The translations under genes were made by a program, and so were the position numbers. The notes beneath the pieces were generated by a model. That model saw only the letters and a program-made list of their open reading frames with translations, made no database searches and was not told the DNA's origin. A stretch of 64,000 bases of DNA from an uncultured Lachnospiraceae bacterium (lineage in GTDB: Bacteria; Bacillota; Clostridia; Lachnospirales; Lachnospiraceae): positions 1 to 64,000 of the forward strand of contig CACXFV010000116.1 in NCBI GenBank assembly GCA_902767015.1, written 5' to 3'. Shown here piece by piece: positions 54,843 to 64,000 of the stretch. Every line of letters starts with the position of its first letter. Positions within the stretch are counted from its first letter, which is position 1.

Positions 54843-56153
54843 ATGAATACATCGCTTAAGATGGATGGTTCTTCTAAAAAACAGGTGTTACTTTCAGCCT
54901 GCATATTTATGGGACTAAGTCATATTATATATCTTAAGCAGTATATTAAAGGAGCGATATTTGCATTAATTGAAATTATAATGATTGTCAATTCTCCTAG
55001 TCTGTTTACAAAGATAAAAGATATGATTGAAATTTCAAGATGGTGGAAAGGCATTAGTCCTGCTTACTTCAGATTGATTGATGGTATCATTGCACTGTGT
55101 GTATTGGCTATATTTATTGTGGCATATGTAGTGTCAATTAAGAGTGCGGTATCTTCATACAATGATTTCTGTCTTGAAGGAAGAGTAAAGAGTCAGAAAG
55201 AATCAATGCAGGGTGCTGTTGGTAAGGCATTCCCTATATTTGGTCTGACACCGGCTTTTATTCTTATTGTTTTTTTCGTTATCGTTCCTCTGTTATTCTC
55301 GGTTGTAACCGGTTTTACGAACTGGGATGAAATGGATGGACACAGTTCTCCGGGTGCACCGGTTAACTGGGTTGGATTTAAGAACTTTGCAGATATGTTC
55401 GGTGGAGATTCCAGCTGGACATCCGCTTTTGGACGTGTCGCAGTGTGGACGGTAATATGGGGTGCCATGGCTACGATTACCTGTTATTTCGGTGGTATGG
55501 TATTGGCAACACTCTTATATGAAGCAAAATTAAAAGTAACGCCTGTATTCAGAGCAATTTTGATTTTACCATACGCAATTCCTTCAATCCTTACGGTTAA
55601 GGTATGGCAGTATATGTTAAATGGTTCTACCGGTGTTATTAACAACGCATTGAAGGACTTACATCTGATTAGTGAGAGTGTTCCTTGGATGACGGATAAG
55701 ACGATTGTTAAGTTTGTGTGTATCGGTGTTAACATGTGGGTAGGTATTCCTTACTTCATGTTATTGATCACAGGTCAGATGACAGCTATTTCAGCAGATA
55801 TCTATGAGGCAGCTGAAATTGATGGTGCTAATAAGCTTCAGGTATTTTCAAATATAACCCTTCCGCTTGTTATTTATCAGACAGCACCGCTTATCATTAT
55901 GTCATTTACACATAATATCAACAACTTTGGTGCTATCTACTTCTTAACAGGTGGTGATCCGAAGGTTACAGATACTACATCTACCAGTGCAGGTGCTACG
56001 GACTTGCTTATCACGTGGATTTATAAACTGACAATGGATCAGAAGCGTTACTGTAGAGGTTCCGTTCTGGCGATGCTCGTATTTATCGTTCTTGCACCAT
56101 TTGCTATATGGAACTTTAAGAATACAAAATCATATAAGGAGGGTGAATTATAA
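54843..56153 (+). CDS. malF: Maltose-type ABC transporter permease, MalF-like
   Basis: A 436-aa membrane protein. Two helices in an extra N-terminal segment (~18-45, 80-100) precede the six-helix permease core. The EAA loop that contacts the ATPase is EAAEIDGANKLQVFSNITLP. A ~40-residue periplasmic-side insert (NWDEMDGHSSPGAPVNWVGF) follows helix 3, as in MalF. malG overlaps its stop by one base. Confidence 0.92.
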   Translation: MNTSLKMDGSSKKQVLLSACIFMGLSHIIYLKQYIKGAIFALIEIIMIVNSPSLFTKIKDMIEISRWWKGISPAYFRLIDGIIALCVLAIFIVAYVVSIKSAVSSYNDFCLEGRVKSQKESMQGAVGKAFPIFGLTPAFILIVFFVIVPLLFSVVTGFTNWDEMDGHSSPGAPVNWVGFKNFADMFGGDSSWTSAFGRVAVWTVIWGAMATITCYFGGMVLATLLYEAKLKVTPVFRAILILPYAIPSILTVKVWQYMLNGSTGVINNALKDLHLISESVPWMTDKTIVKFVCIGVNMWVGIPYFMLLITGQMTAISADIYEAAEIDGANKLQVFSNITLPLVIYQTAPLIIMSFTHNINNFGAIYFLTGGDPKVTDTTSTSAGATDLLITWIYKLTMDQKRYCRGSVLAMLVFIVLAPFAIWNFKNTKSYKEGEL

Positions 56154-56992
56154 TGGGTACTAAAAATAGTAGACTGATTATTAAGATTGTTTCAATTGTT
56201 ATCCTTACAATTGCTTCATTCCTGACCTTATATCCGGTTTTGTTTGTAATTAGTGCAGCATTTTCACCGTTGCCGACATCGGTAATTTCAAGCCCGATTC
56301 CGTTTAGTGATGGTTTTTCAACACGTCAGTTTAATGACTTGTTCTTTGATTCAAACTTTACAAACTGGTTTAGGAATACCTTTATTATTGCGTGTGGTTC
56401 CTGTGTATCGACTGTTGCCATTTGTACACTGACTGCATATGTATTTTCAAGATTTAAGTTCATGTTTAAGAAGGGCATGATGATGGCAATGTTAATTCTT
56501 CAGATTTTCCCTTCTTTCGTAGGAATGTTTGCTATCTACGTTGTTATCTTGAGAATTGATGCATATGATCAGTTATGGGGCTTAGTTCTGATTTATACAG
56601 CAGGTAATGTTCCTTATAACACATGGCTTATCAAGTCATATCTTGATACAATACCGAAGTCTCTTGATGAGGCAGCAAGAATTGACGGTGCTAACCATTT
56701 AAAGATTTTCTTAAGAGTTATCATGCCGATGGCGAAACCGATGGTTGTATTCCTTGGAATCACTTCCTTCACAGGTCCATGGATGGATTACATTTATCCA
56801 AAGGTAATTCTTGGTAGTGATGAAAAGCAGACCTTGGCGCTTGGTTTGATTAAGTTTATTGATGGTACAGCAAATAAGTTTACATTATTTGCAGCCGGAG
56901 CTGTTTTGGTCAGCGTTCCATTCATTATTCTGTTTGTTCTCGGTCAGAGTTCAATGGTTACCGGTCTTGGTGCAGGTGCCGTTAAGGAATAG
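56153..56992 (+). CDS. malG: Maltose-type ABC transporter permease, MalG-like
   Basis: A 279-aa permease with six helices; ATG overlaps the malF stop (TAATG) behind AGGAGGGTGA. EAA loop: EAARIDGANHLKIFLRVIMP. C-terminal LGQSSMVTGLGAGAVKE matches the MalG end. It pairs with MalF; the ATPase (an MsmK/MalK-type shared subunit) is not encoded here and must come from another locus. Confidence 0.93.
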   Translation: MGTKNSRLIIKIVSIVILTIASFLTLYPVLFVISAAFSPLPTSVISSPIPFSDGFSTRQFNDLFFDSNFTNWFRNTFIIACGSCVSTVAICTLTAYVFSRFKFMFKKGMMMAMLILQIFPSFVGMFAIYVVILRIDAYDQLWGLVLIYTAGNVPYNTWLIKSYLDTIPKSLDEAARIDGANHLKIFLRVIMPMAKPMVVFLGITSFTGPWMDYIYPKVILGSDEKQTLALGLIKFIDGTANKFTLFAAGAVLVSVPFIILFVLGQSSMVTGLGAGAVKE

Positions 56993-57022
56993 TTGATTGG
57001 AGTAATATTTTTGAAATTATTC

Positions 57023-57051
57023 TTGACAAATCATTTAAGTGGGTATAGAAT
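57023..57051 (+). promoter_or_regulatory. trp operon promoter
   Basis: TTGACA (57023-57028), 17-bp spacer, TAGAAT (57046-57051); start near 57058, directly before T-box stem I. Confidence 0.65.
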
Positions 57052-57057
57052 TGTGAC

Positions 57058-57301
57058 AGTTGAAAATAGTTAAACCGTTGATGTGGAGATAAAAATAGTT
57101 GTGCACTCACAGAGAGCCGCGTTGCTGAGAAGCGGCAGAACGCAGATTATTAAATGGACCACTGAGGGCTTGGTCAAAAGCATGTTGCCTAGTATTCCAA
57201 GACGTAGTGCATACGTTAGTTGCAGGGGGTATGATAGTATCCTTATGAGAGCGTACGATTTTCGTGAAACAAGGTGGTACCGCGAATGATAGTTTATTCG
57301 T
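57058..57301 (+). promoter_or_regulatory. T-box leader, specifier UGG (Trp)
   Basis: Stem I features: ACAGAGAGC with GTTGCTGAGAAG (distal loop and AG bulge) near 57108-57131, and the specifier loop holding TGG at 57155-57157 followed by ACC. The antiterminator bulge is AAGGTGGTACCGCG at 57271-57284, whose TGGT pairs with the uncharged tRNA 3' end. Uncharged tRNA-Trp should stabilise the antiterminator and switch on trpEGDCBA. Confidence 0.93.
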
Positions 57302-57336
57302 CCTTGGCAGAAGTAATTCTGCCGAGGATTTTTTTT
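57302..57336 (+). terminator. T-box terminator
   Basis: CCTTGGCAGA (57302-57311) pairs with TCTGCCGAGG (57318-57327), then T8. Competes with the T-box antiterminator. Confidence 0.9.
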
Positions 57337-57348
57337 GTATGGCAACGA

Positions 57349-57394
57349 GCCAAGTAACCATTATCATGCTTACATGAAATGATGGTTATTTGGC
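57349..57394 (+). other. Second hairpin between T-box terminator and trpE
   Basis: GCCAAGTAACCATTATCATG (57349-57368) pairs with CATGAAATGATGGTTATTTGGC (57373-57394) with small bulges. No T-run follows. It lies outside the usual T-box architecture. Confidence 0.55.
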
Positions 57395-57455
57395 GACTGT
57401 GGTCACTATTCAAAGTTGTAACAGTTCAGTTAACCGCTATTTACAAAATACAGTC
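57395..57455 (-). repeat. Copy E of interspersed CTGAACTGTTAC repeat (inverted), with flanking inverted repeat
   Basis: The core is in reverse orientation (GTAACAGTTCAG, 57418-57429) and extends to TAACCGCTATTTACAAAATA, matching copy B. Six-base inverted repeats GACTGT (57395-57400) and ACAGTC (57450-57455) bound a 61-bp unit. Confidence 0.55.
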
Positions 57456-57497
57456 AACACTATCTGGTAAAAAATTGATGACAGGAGGTAATGAGAA

Positions 57498-58967
57498 ATG
57501 AACATAAGACCGGAGCTTGATGAGGTATTAAAGACAAAATATGAGGGATTATACAAATCGGTTCCCATCAGTGCAGAGATTTTTTCTGATATCAAAACAC
57601 CGATTGAGGTATTAAGAATCCTAAAGGGGGTAAGTAGTCACTGTTATATGCTTGAGAGTATAGAGGATAACAGAAATTGGGGCAGGTATACCTTTTTGGG
57701 CTTTGATCCTACACTGGAAATCACCTGTATCAATGCAAAGATTAGCATTAAAGGCAGTAAGGAGAAAGAAATTTTATCGAAAGAACCGGGAAGATATATC
57801 AGGGAGATATTAAATGAGTATAAGAGTAAAAATTATGATTATCTTCCGACATTTACCGGAGGATTGGTAGGATATTTTTCATATGATTATATTAAGTATG
57901 CAGAACCTTCCTTGAATCTGGATGCGAAGGATGAAGAATTTTTTAAGGATGTAGATTTGATGTTATTTGACAAGGTAATTGCATTTGACAATTATCGACA
58001 GAAAATCATCGTTATACAGAACATCAAATTATCAGGAGATGTCAAGGCAGAATATGAGAGGGCTGTAAAGAGCATAACGGATATCATAGAGCTGATAAAA
58101 AGCGGAAAACCATGTAAAATGAAGAAGGGACACAGAACCTCAGACTACAGATATCTGTTTGAAAAAGAAGAATATATGAAAAAGGTGGATACCACCAAAC
58201 AGTATATCAGAGAGGGAGACATTTTCCAGTTGGTGCTGTCGAACAGAATAGAAGCAGATTATGAGGGAAGCCTTTTTGATACATACAGGATTTTAAGAAC
58301 ACTGAATCCGTCGCCATATATGTTCTATTTTTCAAGCGAAGATATAGAGATGGCGGGAGCGTCACCGGAGACACTGGTAAAGCTTCAGGACGGATATCTC
58401 TACACATTTCCGCTGGCAGGAACCAGACCGAGAGGCAGAGATGATGAGGAGGATAAACAACTTGAAGAGGAATTGTTAAAGGATGAAAAAGAGCTGGCTG
58501 AGCATAATATGCTGGTTGACCTTGGCAGAAATGATTTGGGAAAGGTATGTAAGTATGGCAGCATTCATGTTGAAAAGTATATGGACATCTTAAAATATTC
58601 CCATGTAATGCATATCGGTTCCACCATTAAAGGAGAAATCAGGGAGGATAAAGATGCTATTGATGCCATTGAGGCAGTTCTTCCGGCGGGTACGCTGTCA
58701 GGAGCACCGAAAATCAGGGCATGCGAGATTGTCAATGAACTCGAAAATAATAAACGTGGTGTCTATGGCGGTGCTATCGGATATCTTGATTTTTCAGGAA
58801 ATATGGATACCTGCATTGCCATCAGGCTTGCTTTCAGGAAGAATGGAAAAGTATTTATACGCTCCGGTGCGGGGATTGTTGCCGACAGTGTTCCGGAAAA
58901 TGAATTTAGTGAGTGTATGAATAAGGCAAAAGCGGTGTTGAAGGCAATCGACTCATCATGTGAATAA
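57498..58967 (+). CDS. trpE: Anthranilate synthase component I
   Basis: A 489-aa protein behind ACAGGAGGT. The N-terminal feedback pocket shows as [18 protein letters not shown], and the C-terminal chorismate-binding domain includes [50 protein letters not shown] and [11 protein letters not shown]. It converts chorismate to anthranilate using ammonia from TrpG. First gene of the trp operon. Confidence 0.96.
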   Translation: MNIRPELDEVLKTKYEGLYKSVPISAEIFSDIKTPIEVLRILKGVSSHCYMLESIEDNRNWGRYTFLGFDPTLEITCINAKISIKGSKEKEILSKEPGRYIREILNEYKSKNYDYLPTFTGGLVGYFSYDYIKYAEPSLNLDAKDEEFFKDVDLMLFDKVIAFDNYRQKIIVIQNIKLSGDVKAEYERAVKSITDIIELIKSGKPCKMKKGHRTSDYRYLFEKEEYMKKVDTTKQYIREGDIFQLVLSNRIEADYEGSLFDTYRILRTLNPSPYMFYFSSEDIEMAGASPETLVKLQDGYLYTFPLAGTRPRGRDDEEDKQLEEELLKDEKELAEHNMLVDLGRNDLGKVCKYGSIHVEKYMDILKYSHVMHIGSTIKGEIREDKDAIDAIEAVLPAGTLSGAPKIRACEIVNELENNKRGVYGGAIGYLDFSGNMDTCIAIRLAFRKNGKVFIRSGAGIVADSVPENEFSECMNKAKAVLKAIDSSCE

Positions 58968-59002
58968 CGGTGTATTCACGTAGTGGAAGCGATTATGTGA
59001 AT

Positions 59003-59023
59003 GGCAGTCAGATGAACTGTTAC
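59003..59023 (+). repeat. Copy D of interspersed CTGAACTGTTAC repeat
   Basis: ATGAACTGTTAC at 59012-59023, preceded by GGCAGTCAG; located between trpE and trpG inside the operon. Confidence 0.55.
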
Positions 59024-59054
59024 ATACATGGGAAGGAAAGGATTGGTGCATAAT

Positions 59055-59624
59055 ATGATATTATTAATCGATAATTATGACAGTTTTTCATATAATCTTG
59101 TGCAGATGATTGGAGAGATTAACAGTGATATTAAGGTAATCAGAAATGATGAGTATACTGTAGAGGAAATCGATGCAATGAAGCCTGAGGCGATTATTAT
59201 TTCTCCGGGACCGGGAAAGCCAAAAGATGCCGGAATCTGTATAGAGCTTATCAAAAGGCTTGGTGACAGATATAAGATTTTGGGTGTCTGCCTGGGACAT
59301 CAGGCAATCTGCGAGGCATATGGTGCCATCATCACCTATGCGGGACAACTGATGCATGGCAAACAGTCAGAGGTGAAGGTTACAACCGATAGTGTATTGT
59401 TCCGGGGGATGGAGGACAAAATAAAGGTAGCAAGGTATCATTCCCTGGCTGCTGATGTGAATACCATCAGTGATGAGCTTAGAATCACAGCGATGACTAA
59501 GGACAATGAAGTTATGGCAGTGGAGCATAAAAAGTATCAGGTCTATGGTGTTCAGTTTCATCCGGAATCCATACTGACACCACAGGGAAGAGGCATTATC
59601 AAGAATTTTCTGGCAGACAGATAG
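59055..59624 (+). CDS. trpG: Anthranilate synthase component II (glutamine amidotransferase)
   Basis: ATG 59055 gives the standard MILLIDNYDSFSYNLVQ, 189 aa; GTG 59046 is an alternative three codons earlier. Class-I amidotransferase with Cys in LGVCLGHQAICEAYG, oxyanion segment ISPGPGKP and C-terminal His-Glu in VQFHPESILT. It supplies ammonia to TrpE. Separate from TrpD, not fused. Confidence 0.95.
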   Translation: MILLIDNYDSFSYNLVQMIGEINSDIKVIRNDEYTVEEIDAMKPEAIIISPGPGKPKDAGICIELIKRLGDRYKILGVCLGHQAICEAYGAIITYAGQLMHGKQSEVKVTTDSVLFRGMEDKIKVARYHSLAADVNTISDELRITAMTKDNEVMAVEHKKYQVYGVQFHPESILTPQGRGIIKNFLADR

Positions 59625-59685
59625 AAAAAATTGTTATCAAAAAGATAGAAAATAGAAATCAAAAAAGAAAGGTCAGGTAACATAT

Positions 59686-60693
59686 ATGATTAGAGAGGCA
59701 ATTATAAAATTGGCAAAAAAGGAAGATATTGGATATGACATGGCGAAGACTGTGACAGATGAGATTATGAGCGGAAATGCGTCTCAGGTTCAGATGAGTG
59801 CATATTTAACGGCCATGTCGATGAAAGGAGAAACGATTGAGGAAATAACGGGAAGTGCAGAGGGAATGCGCCAGCATGCATTGAAGCTTTTAGATAATGA
59901 GGATGCGTTAGAAATTGTGGGAACAGGAGGAGATGGTTCAAATTCTATCAACATCTCAACAATTTCTTCCATCATTGTTTCAGCAGCAGGTATTAAAGTA
60001 GCGAAGCATGGTAACAGGGCAGCATCAAGTAAATGCGGAACCGCAGACTGCTTGGAGGCCCTGGGCGTCAATATCATGGTGGAGCCGGAAAAAAGCGCAG
60101 AAATCCTCAATGAAATCGGAATATGCTTTTTATTTGCACAAAAATATCATATGTCCATGAAGCATGTGGGACCAATCAGGAAAGAGTTGGGCATCAGAAC
60201 TATTTTCAACATCTTAGGTCCTCTTGCGAATCCTGCCGGAGCCTCTATGCAGTTATTAGGTGTCTATGACGAATCCTTAATAGAGCCACTGGCAAGAGTA
60301 TTATTGAATCTAGGGGTACAGCGGTCCATGGTAGTCTATGGAAGAGACGGTTTCGATGAGATTTCAATGAGTGCTGAAACGGCAGTATGTGAAGTAAAAG
60401 ACGGCTATTTTTCACAATATGTTATTGAACCGGAGGATTATGGATTTACCAGATGTAAGAAAGAGGATTTGGTAGGAGGAACACCGCAGGAAAATGCTAA
60501 AATTGCACTGGATATATTAAATGGTGCACAGGGACCAAAGACAGATGCGGTTCTTCTTAATTCCGGTGCTGCCATTCATATCGGAAAGCCGGAGCTCTCC
60601 ATTTCAGAGGGCATAGAGATGGCGAGAGATGTCATTAAGAGTAAAAAGGCAATAGAACAGTTAAATCATTTTATCAGGCTGACTAACCAATAG
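59686..60693 (+). CDS. trpD: Anthranilate phosphoribosyltransferase
   Basis: A 335-aa protein with [17 protein letters not shown] (PRPP loop), [21 protein letters not shown] and [12 protein letters not shown], the family signature. It joins anthranilate and PRPP. AAGAAAGG stands ~14 nt before the ATG. Confidence 0.96.
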   Translation: MIREAIIKLAKKEDIGYDMAKTVTDEIMSGNASQVQMSAYLTAMSMKGETIEEITGSAEGMRQHALKLLDNEDALEIVGTGGDGSNSINISTISSIIVSAAGIKVAKHGNRAASSKCGTADCLEALGVNIMVEPEKSAEILNEIGICFLFAQKYHMSMKHVGPIRKELGIRTIFNILGPLANPAGASMQLLGVYDESLIEPLARVLLNLGVQRSMVVYGRDGFDEISMSAETAVCEVKDGYFSQYVIEPEDYGFTRCKKEDLVGGTPQENAKIALDILNGAQGPKTDAVLLNSGAAIHIGKPELSISEGIEMARDVIKSKKAIEQLNHFIRLTNQ

Positions 60694-60743
60694 TAACTGT
60701 GCACAGACAGATAATAGTAAAAGCAGGAAAGGATAACAGTATT

Positions 60744-61538
60744 ATGATTCTTGACGAAATAGTGAAAAGTACATTCAAGAGAGTAGAAGAGTCGTATAAG
60801 AGAGAACCGTTAGCGTCGGTAAAAGAAAAGGCAGCTGCAGCAGCCAGACAGGGAAGGACGGATTTTCCGTTTGAAGAGGCATTAAAAAAGAAGCCAATTG
60901 CCTTTATATGCGAGGTGAAAAAGGCGTCACCGTCTAAGGGAATCATTGCAGAAGAATTTGATTATATTCAGATTGCAAGGGAATATGAAGCGGCGGGGGC
61001 AGCATGTATCTCCGTTCTCACAGAGCCGGAGTTTTTTAAGGGAAGCACCAAATACCTTGAAGAAATCAGTAAAGAGGTAAAAATCCCTTTATTGAGAAAA
61101 GATTTTGTGATTGATGAATATCAGATTTATGAGGCAAAAGTAATAGGAGCAGATGCCGTTCTTCTGATATGTGCAATATTGAATGAAGAGCAATTGAAAA
61201 AGTATATTTTGCTTGCCCACAGCATGGGACTCTCCACCGTTGTGGAGGCACATGATGAGAAGGAGGTAATGATGGCAAAACGGTGCGGTGCAAGAATCAT
61301 CGGTGTCAATAACAGGAACTTAAAAGATTTTACGGTGGATATTAACAACAGTTTGCGCTATAGAAAAATGGTAGGGGAACATGTTCTGTTTCTTTCAGAA
61401 AGCGGAATCAGGAATGCTGATGATATCAAACGACTTGTTGAGCATCATGTCAATGCCGTTTTAATTGGGGAAACACTGATGCGGAGTGATAATAAAAAAG
61501 AAAGGATTAATCAATTATTGGAAAAAGTAACTTTTTGA
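60744..61538 (+). CDS. trpC: Indole-3-glycerol phosphate synthase
   Basis: ATG 60744 (MILDEIVKSTF) follows GGAAAGGA; 264 aa, a single TIM barrel without a fused TrpF. Motifs: FICEVKKASPSKGII (catalytic Glu and Lys), VLTEPEFFKGS, LLRKDFVIDEYQIYEA, GVNNRNLKDF and FLSESGI. It closes the indole ring from CdRP, the product that TrpF would normally supply. Confidence 0.95.
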   Translation: MILDEIVKSTFKRVEESYKREPLASVKEKAAAAARQGRTDFPFEEALKKKPIAFICEVKKASPSKGIIAEEFDYIQIAREYEAAGAACISVLTEPEFFKGSTKYLEEISKEVKIPLLRKDFVIDEYQIYEAKVIGADAVLLICAILNEEQLKKYILLAHSMGLSTVVEAHDEKEVMMAKRCGARIIGVNNRNLKDFTVDINNSLRYRKMVGEHVLFLSESGIRNADDIKRLVEHHVNAVLIGETLMRSDNKKERINQLLEKVTF

Positions 61539-61600
61539 CAGGTAAAGTAATGAGCAATTACTGACTATTATGAACAGAATACTCAGAAATGGAGATTAAT

Positions 61601-62800
61601 ATGACAAGCGAAAGTATAAAGAAAGGCCGTTTTGGGGAATACGGAGGACAGTATATACCGGAAACGCTGATGAATGAAATTAAAAAATTAGAGGAGGCGT
61701 ATGAGTTTTATAAAGAGGATGAGGAGTTTAACGGAGAGCTTGATACGCTGTTAAAGGAATATGCGGGAAGACCGTCACTCCTGTATTATGCCGAAAAAAT
61801 GACAAAAGACTTAGGCGGTGCGAAGATTTATTTAAAGAGAGAAGATTTAAACCATACAGGCTCACATAAGATTAATAATGTGTTGGGACAGGTGCTTCTT
61901 GCCAAAAAAATGGGAAAAACGAGAGTCATAGCTGAGACGGGCGCCGGTCAGCATGGTGTGGCAACGGCGACGGCGGCAGCACTGTTAGGACTTGAATGTG
62001 AAATCTATATGGGAAAAACGGATACGGAAAGGCAGGCACTCAACGTATACAGAATGGAACTGCTGGGGGCAAAGGTGCATCCGGTTACCAGCGGAACCAT
62101 GACGCTGAAGGATGCAGTCAATGAGGCAATGAGAGAGTGGACAAACAGGGTAAATGATACGCTTTATGTATTGGGCTCTGTCATGGGACCACATCCGTTT
62201 CCGATGATTGTGAGAGACTTTCAGAGTGTCATCAGCAGGGAGGCGAGAGAGCAGATTTTAGAGAAGGAGAACAAGCTTCCGGATGCCGTAGTGGCATGTG
62301 TGGGTGGCGGAAGTAACTCTATGGGGATGTTTTATCATTTTATCAATGATGAAAATGTGAAGCTAATCGGATGTGAGGCAGCAGGTAAGGGCATTGATAC
62401 GGATATGCATGCGGCAACGATTGCCAAGGGAAGTGTCGGAGTATTTCATGGGATGAAGTCTCTCTTCTGTCAGAATGAGGAAGGACAGATAGCACCGGTG
62501 TATTCTATTTCGGCGGGACTTGATTATCCGGGCATAGGACCGGAACATGCCTATCTGCATGACATAGGAAGAGCGCAGTATGTCAGCATTACAGACGAAG
62601 AGGCGGTCAGTGCCTTTGAATATATCGCAAAAACCGAGGGAATTATTTGTGCCATAGAAAGTGCACACGCGGTTGCAGAGGTGATAAAGCTGGCACCGAC
62701 AATGGAGAAAGACCAGATAATCATAGTATGTCTGTCAGGACGTGGTGACAAAGATGTTGCCGCAATAGCAAGATACAGAGGAGTTGATTTACATGAGTAG
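61601..62800 (+). CDS. trpB: Tryptophan synthase beta chain
   Basis: ATG 61601 follows TGGAGA by 5 nt; 399 aa. PLP lysine Lys90 in [23 protein letters not shown], phosphate loop [12 protein letters not shown] and LSGRGDKDV are all intact, so this is the canonical TrpB1 that pairs with TrpA. It condenses indole with serine. trpA overlaps its 3' end by 8 bp. Confidence 0.96.
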   Translation: MTSESIKKGRFGEYGGQYIPETLMNEIKKLEEAYEFYKEDEEFNGELDTLLKEYAGRPSLLYYAEKMTKDLGGAKIYLKREDLNHTGSHKINNVLGQVLLAKKMGKTRVIAETGAGQHGVATATAAALLGLECEIYMGKTDTERQALNVYRMELLGAKVHPVTSGTMTLKDAVNEAMREWTNRVNDTLYVLGSVMGPHPFPMIVRDFQSVISREAREQILEKENKLPDAVVACVGGGSNSMGMFYHFINDENVKLIGCEAAGKGIDTDMHAATIAKGSVGVFHGMKSLFCQNEEGQIAPVYSISAGLDYPGIGPEHAYLHDIGRAQYVSITDEEAVSAFEYIAKTEGIICAIESAHAVAEVIKLAPTMEKDQIIIVCLSGRGDKDVAAIARYRGVDLHE

Positions 62801-63566
62801 AATAAATAAAGCATTTGAGAATAAAAAAGCATTTATAGGATTTCTGACAGCCGGAGATCCTAATCTTGATAAAACAGAGGAGTATGTTCTTAAAATGGCA
62901 GAGGCAGGCGCTGACCTGATAGAATTGGGAATCCCTTTTTCCGATCCGATTGCAGAGGGAATAGTGATACAGGAAGCGAATATCAGAGCTTTAAGTGCTG
63001 GTACCACGGTAGAAAAGGTGTTTGCGACAGTGAAAAAAATCAGACAGAAAACAGATGTGCCATTGGTATTTTTGACATATCTGAATCCTGTATTTCACTA
63101 TGGGTATGACGGTTTTCTGAAAAAATGTCAGGAATGTGGGATTGACGGACTGATTATTCCGGATATGCCATATGAGGAAAAAGGGGAGATAACAGATATA
63201 GCCCAAAAGTATGATATTGATATTATTTCCATGATTGCACCGACATCAGAGGAAAGAATAGGGAAAATAGCCGAAACGGCAAAGGGATTTGTCTATGTAG
63301 TATCCTCCATGGGAGTGACCGGTGTCCGCCAGGAGATAAAAACAGATCTGGAGTCTATTGTGGAGGTAATCAAAAAGCATACCGGTACACCGGCAGCCAT
63401 TGGATTTGGCATCAGCAAACCGGAGCAGGCAGAGCACTTTTCAAAGTTTGCTGACGGCGTGATTGTAGGAAGTGCGATTGTAAAGATAATTGCGGAATAT
63501 GGCGAAAATGCTGGGGACGAATTGACTGCATATGTCAGAAGCATGAAGGAAGCAGTTCGGGGCTGA
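62793..63566 (+). CDS. trpA: Tryptophan synthase alpha chain
   Basis: ATG 62793 overlaps the trpB stop; 257 aa. The catalytic Glu is Glu44 in [10 protein letters not shown]. The position of the second acid (E. coli Asp60, normally in PLADGP) reads IAEGIVIQ, that is Glu55 instead of Asp. [29 protein letters not shown] and GFGISKPEQ are standard. It releases indole from indole-3-glycerol phosphate and channels it to TrpB. Last trp gene. Confidence 0.94.
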   Translation: MSRINKAFENKKAFIGFLTAGDPNLDKTEEYVLKMAEAGADLIELGIPFSDPIAEGIVIQEANIRALSAGTTVEKVFATVKKIRQKTDVPLVFLTYLNPVFHYGYDGFLKKCQECGIDGLIIPDMPYEEKGEITDIAQKYDIDIISMIAPTSEERIGKIAETAKGFVYVVSSMGVTGVRQEIKTDLESIVEVIKKHTGTPAAIGFGISKPEQAEHFSKFADGVIVGSAIVKIIAEYGENAGDELTAYVRSMKEAVRG

Positions 63567-63665
63567 CCGCAAAATTTAAATTTGGTGTGGAATATTGGAA
63601 TAAATTGTAATATAATAGTAATATTGTGTAAGAAAGGTACAATTTATTTTGTTTGGTATAGATTC

Positions 63666-64000
63666 ATGAGTCAGAAAAAAAGTATAAGAAATTTGATAAT
63701 GCATGGCGGAATTTTGGCTATGGCGGGGATTTTAGTGCGGATAATCGGGCTGGTCTACAGGATACCGATGCTGAATATCATCGGAGACGAGGCTTCCGGT
63801 ATCTATTCCGCCTCCTATAATGTCTATAACATCATGCTGGTGCTGTCGTCGTATGGGCTGCCTATGGCGGTATCGAAGCTGATTTCCGGAAGGGTAGTAC
63901 AAAAACAATACAGAGATGCGCGGAAGATATTTAGGGTCTCCATGATGGTTGCCACATGCACAGGTGGCTTGGCCGCATGTATCACATTTTTTGGTGCCAA
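63666..64000 (+). CDS. SpoVB/MurJ-type lipid flippase, N-terminal part (3' truncated by window)
   Basis: The frame from ATG 63666 runs to the window edge. MSQKKSIRNLIMHGGILAMAG, VRIIGLVYRIPMLNIIGDEASGIYSAS and YGLPMAVSKLISGRVV are the N-terminal helices of the SpoVB branch of the MOP flippase superfamily, which exports lipid-linked wall or polysaccharide precursors. A TATAAT at 63611-63616 may be its -10 box. No good ribosome binding site lies just before the ATG, so the start is tentative. SpoVB proper and a vegetative paralogue cannot be told apart from this fragment. Confidence 0.8.
   Translation, partial: MSQKKSIRNLIMHGGILAMAGILVRIIGLVYRIPMLNIIGDEASGIYSASYNVYNIMLVLSSYGLPMAVSKLISGRVVQKQYRDARKIFRVSMMVATCTGGLAACITFFGA

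Noticed and set aside
57083..57289. 68-aa frame and overlapping minus frames in the trp leader
   Set aside because: They fall entirely inside the T-box RNA, whose conserved elements explain the sequence.

Overview
The window reads as a chromosomal segment of a low- to mid-GC Gram-positive Clostridia bacterium, most likely Lachnospiraceae. I infer this from the Firmicutes gene orders (yicC-remA-gmk-rpoZ; nudF-spoIIM-xerD-deoB-pdp-dacF-scpA-scpB), strong AGGAGG-type ribosome binding sites, a tryptophan T-box, spoIID/spoIIM-type genes, and frequent GTG/TTG starts. There are no phage genes, no insertion sequences and no CRISPR array. Species cannot be named from sequence reading alone.

Layout. 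1-9.5 kb is a surface/envelope and decay zone: the end of a repeat-rich surface protein, a FecR-domain membrane protein, a Nudix gene that has lost its Nudix box, a cardiolipin synthase split by one in-frame TAA, a transglutaminase-like lipoprotein, an ECF sigma factor fused to an anti-sigma-like membrane segment, a conserved hypothetical and a cupin. 9.6-14.1 kb carries prfC behind a 5' hairpin, a probable 6S RNA and a SpoIID/LytB protein. 14.1-21.1 kb is a six-gene polyamine operon (speD, arginine/lysine/ornithine decarboxylase, speE, agmatinase, carboxyspermidine dehydrogenase and decarboxylase) behind a ~370-nt leader with a small ORF and a terminator. 21.3-31.9 kb holds a DHH phosphoesterase, tRNA-Thr(CGU), asd, a cohesin-like membrane protein, several enzymes, queA, a broken lipoprotein gene and a PilZ protein. 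On the minus strand (32.0-34.9 kb) lie tyrA and rqcH.

35-52.9 kb is a housekeeping stretch: yicC-remA-gmk-rpoZ-rimO-pgsA, an aminotransferase, proC, nudF, spoIIM, xerD, aroF (minus strand), deoB, pdp, an LTA-synthase-like sulfatase with an extra C-terminal domain, dacF and scpAB. 53-57 kb is a malEFG-type sugar ABC transporter without its ATPase, with a double hairpin between malE and malF. 57-63.6 kb is trpEGDCBA under a Trp T-box; no trpF is present. The window ends inside a SpoVB/MurJ-type flippase gene.

The most interesting points are: the polyamine-operon leader, where a 19-codon ORF, an antiterminator candidate and a terminator are arranged as in an attenuator; two parallel routes to spermidine in one operon; a sigma/anti-sigma fusion that has lost the -35-recognition helix; a small intergenic repeat around CTGAACTGTTAC found at five or more sites; and several freshly broken genes that sit beside intact neighbours.
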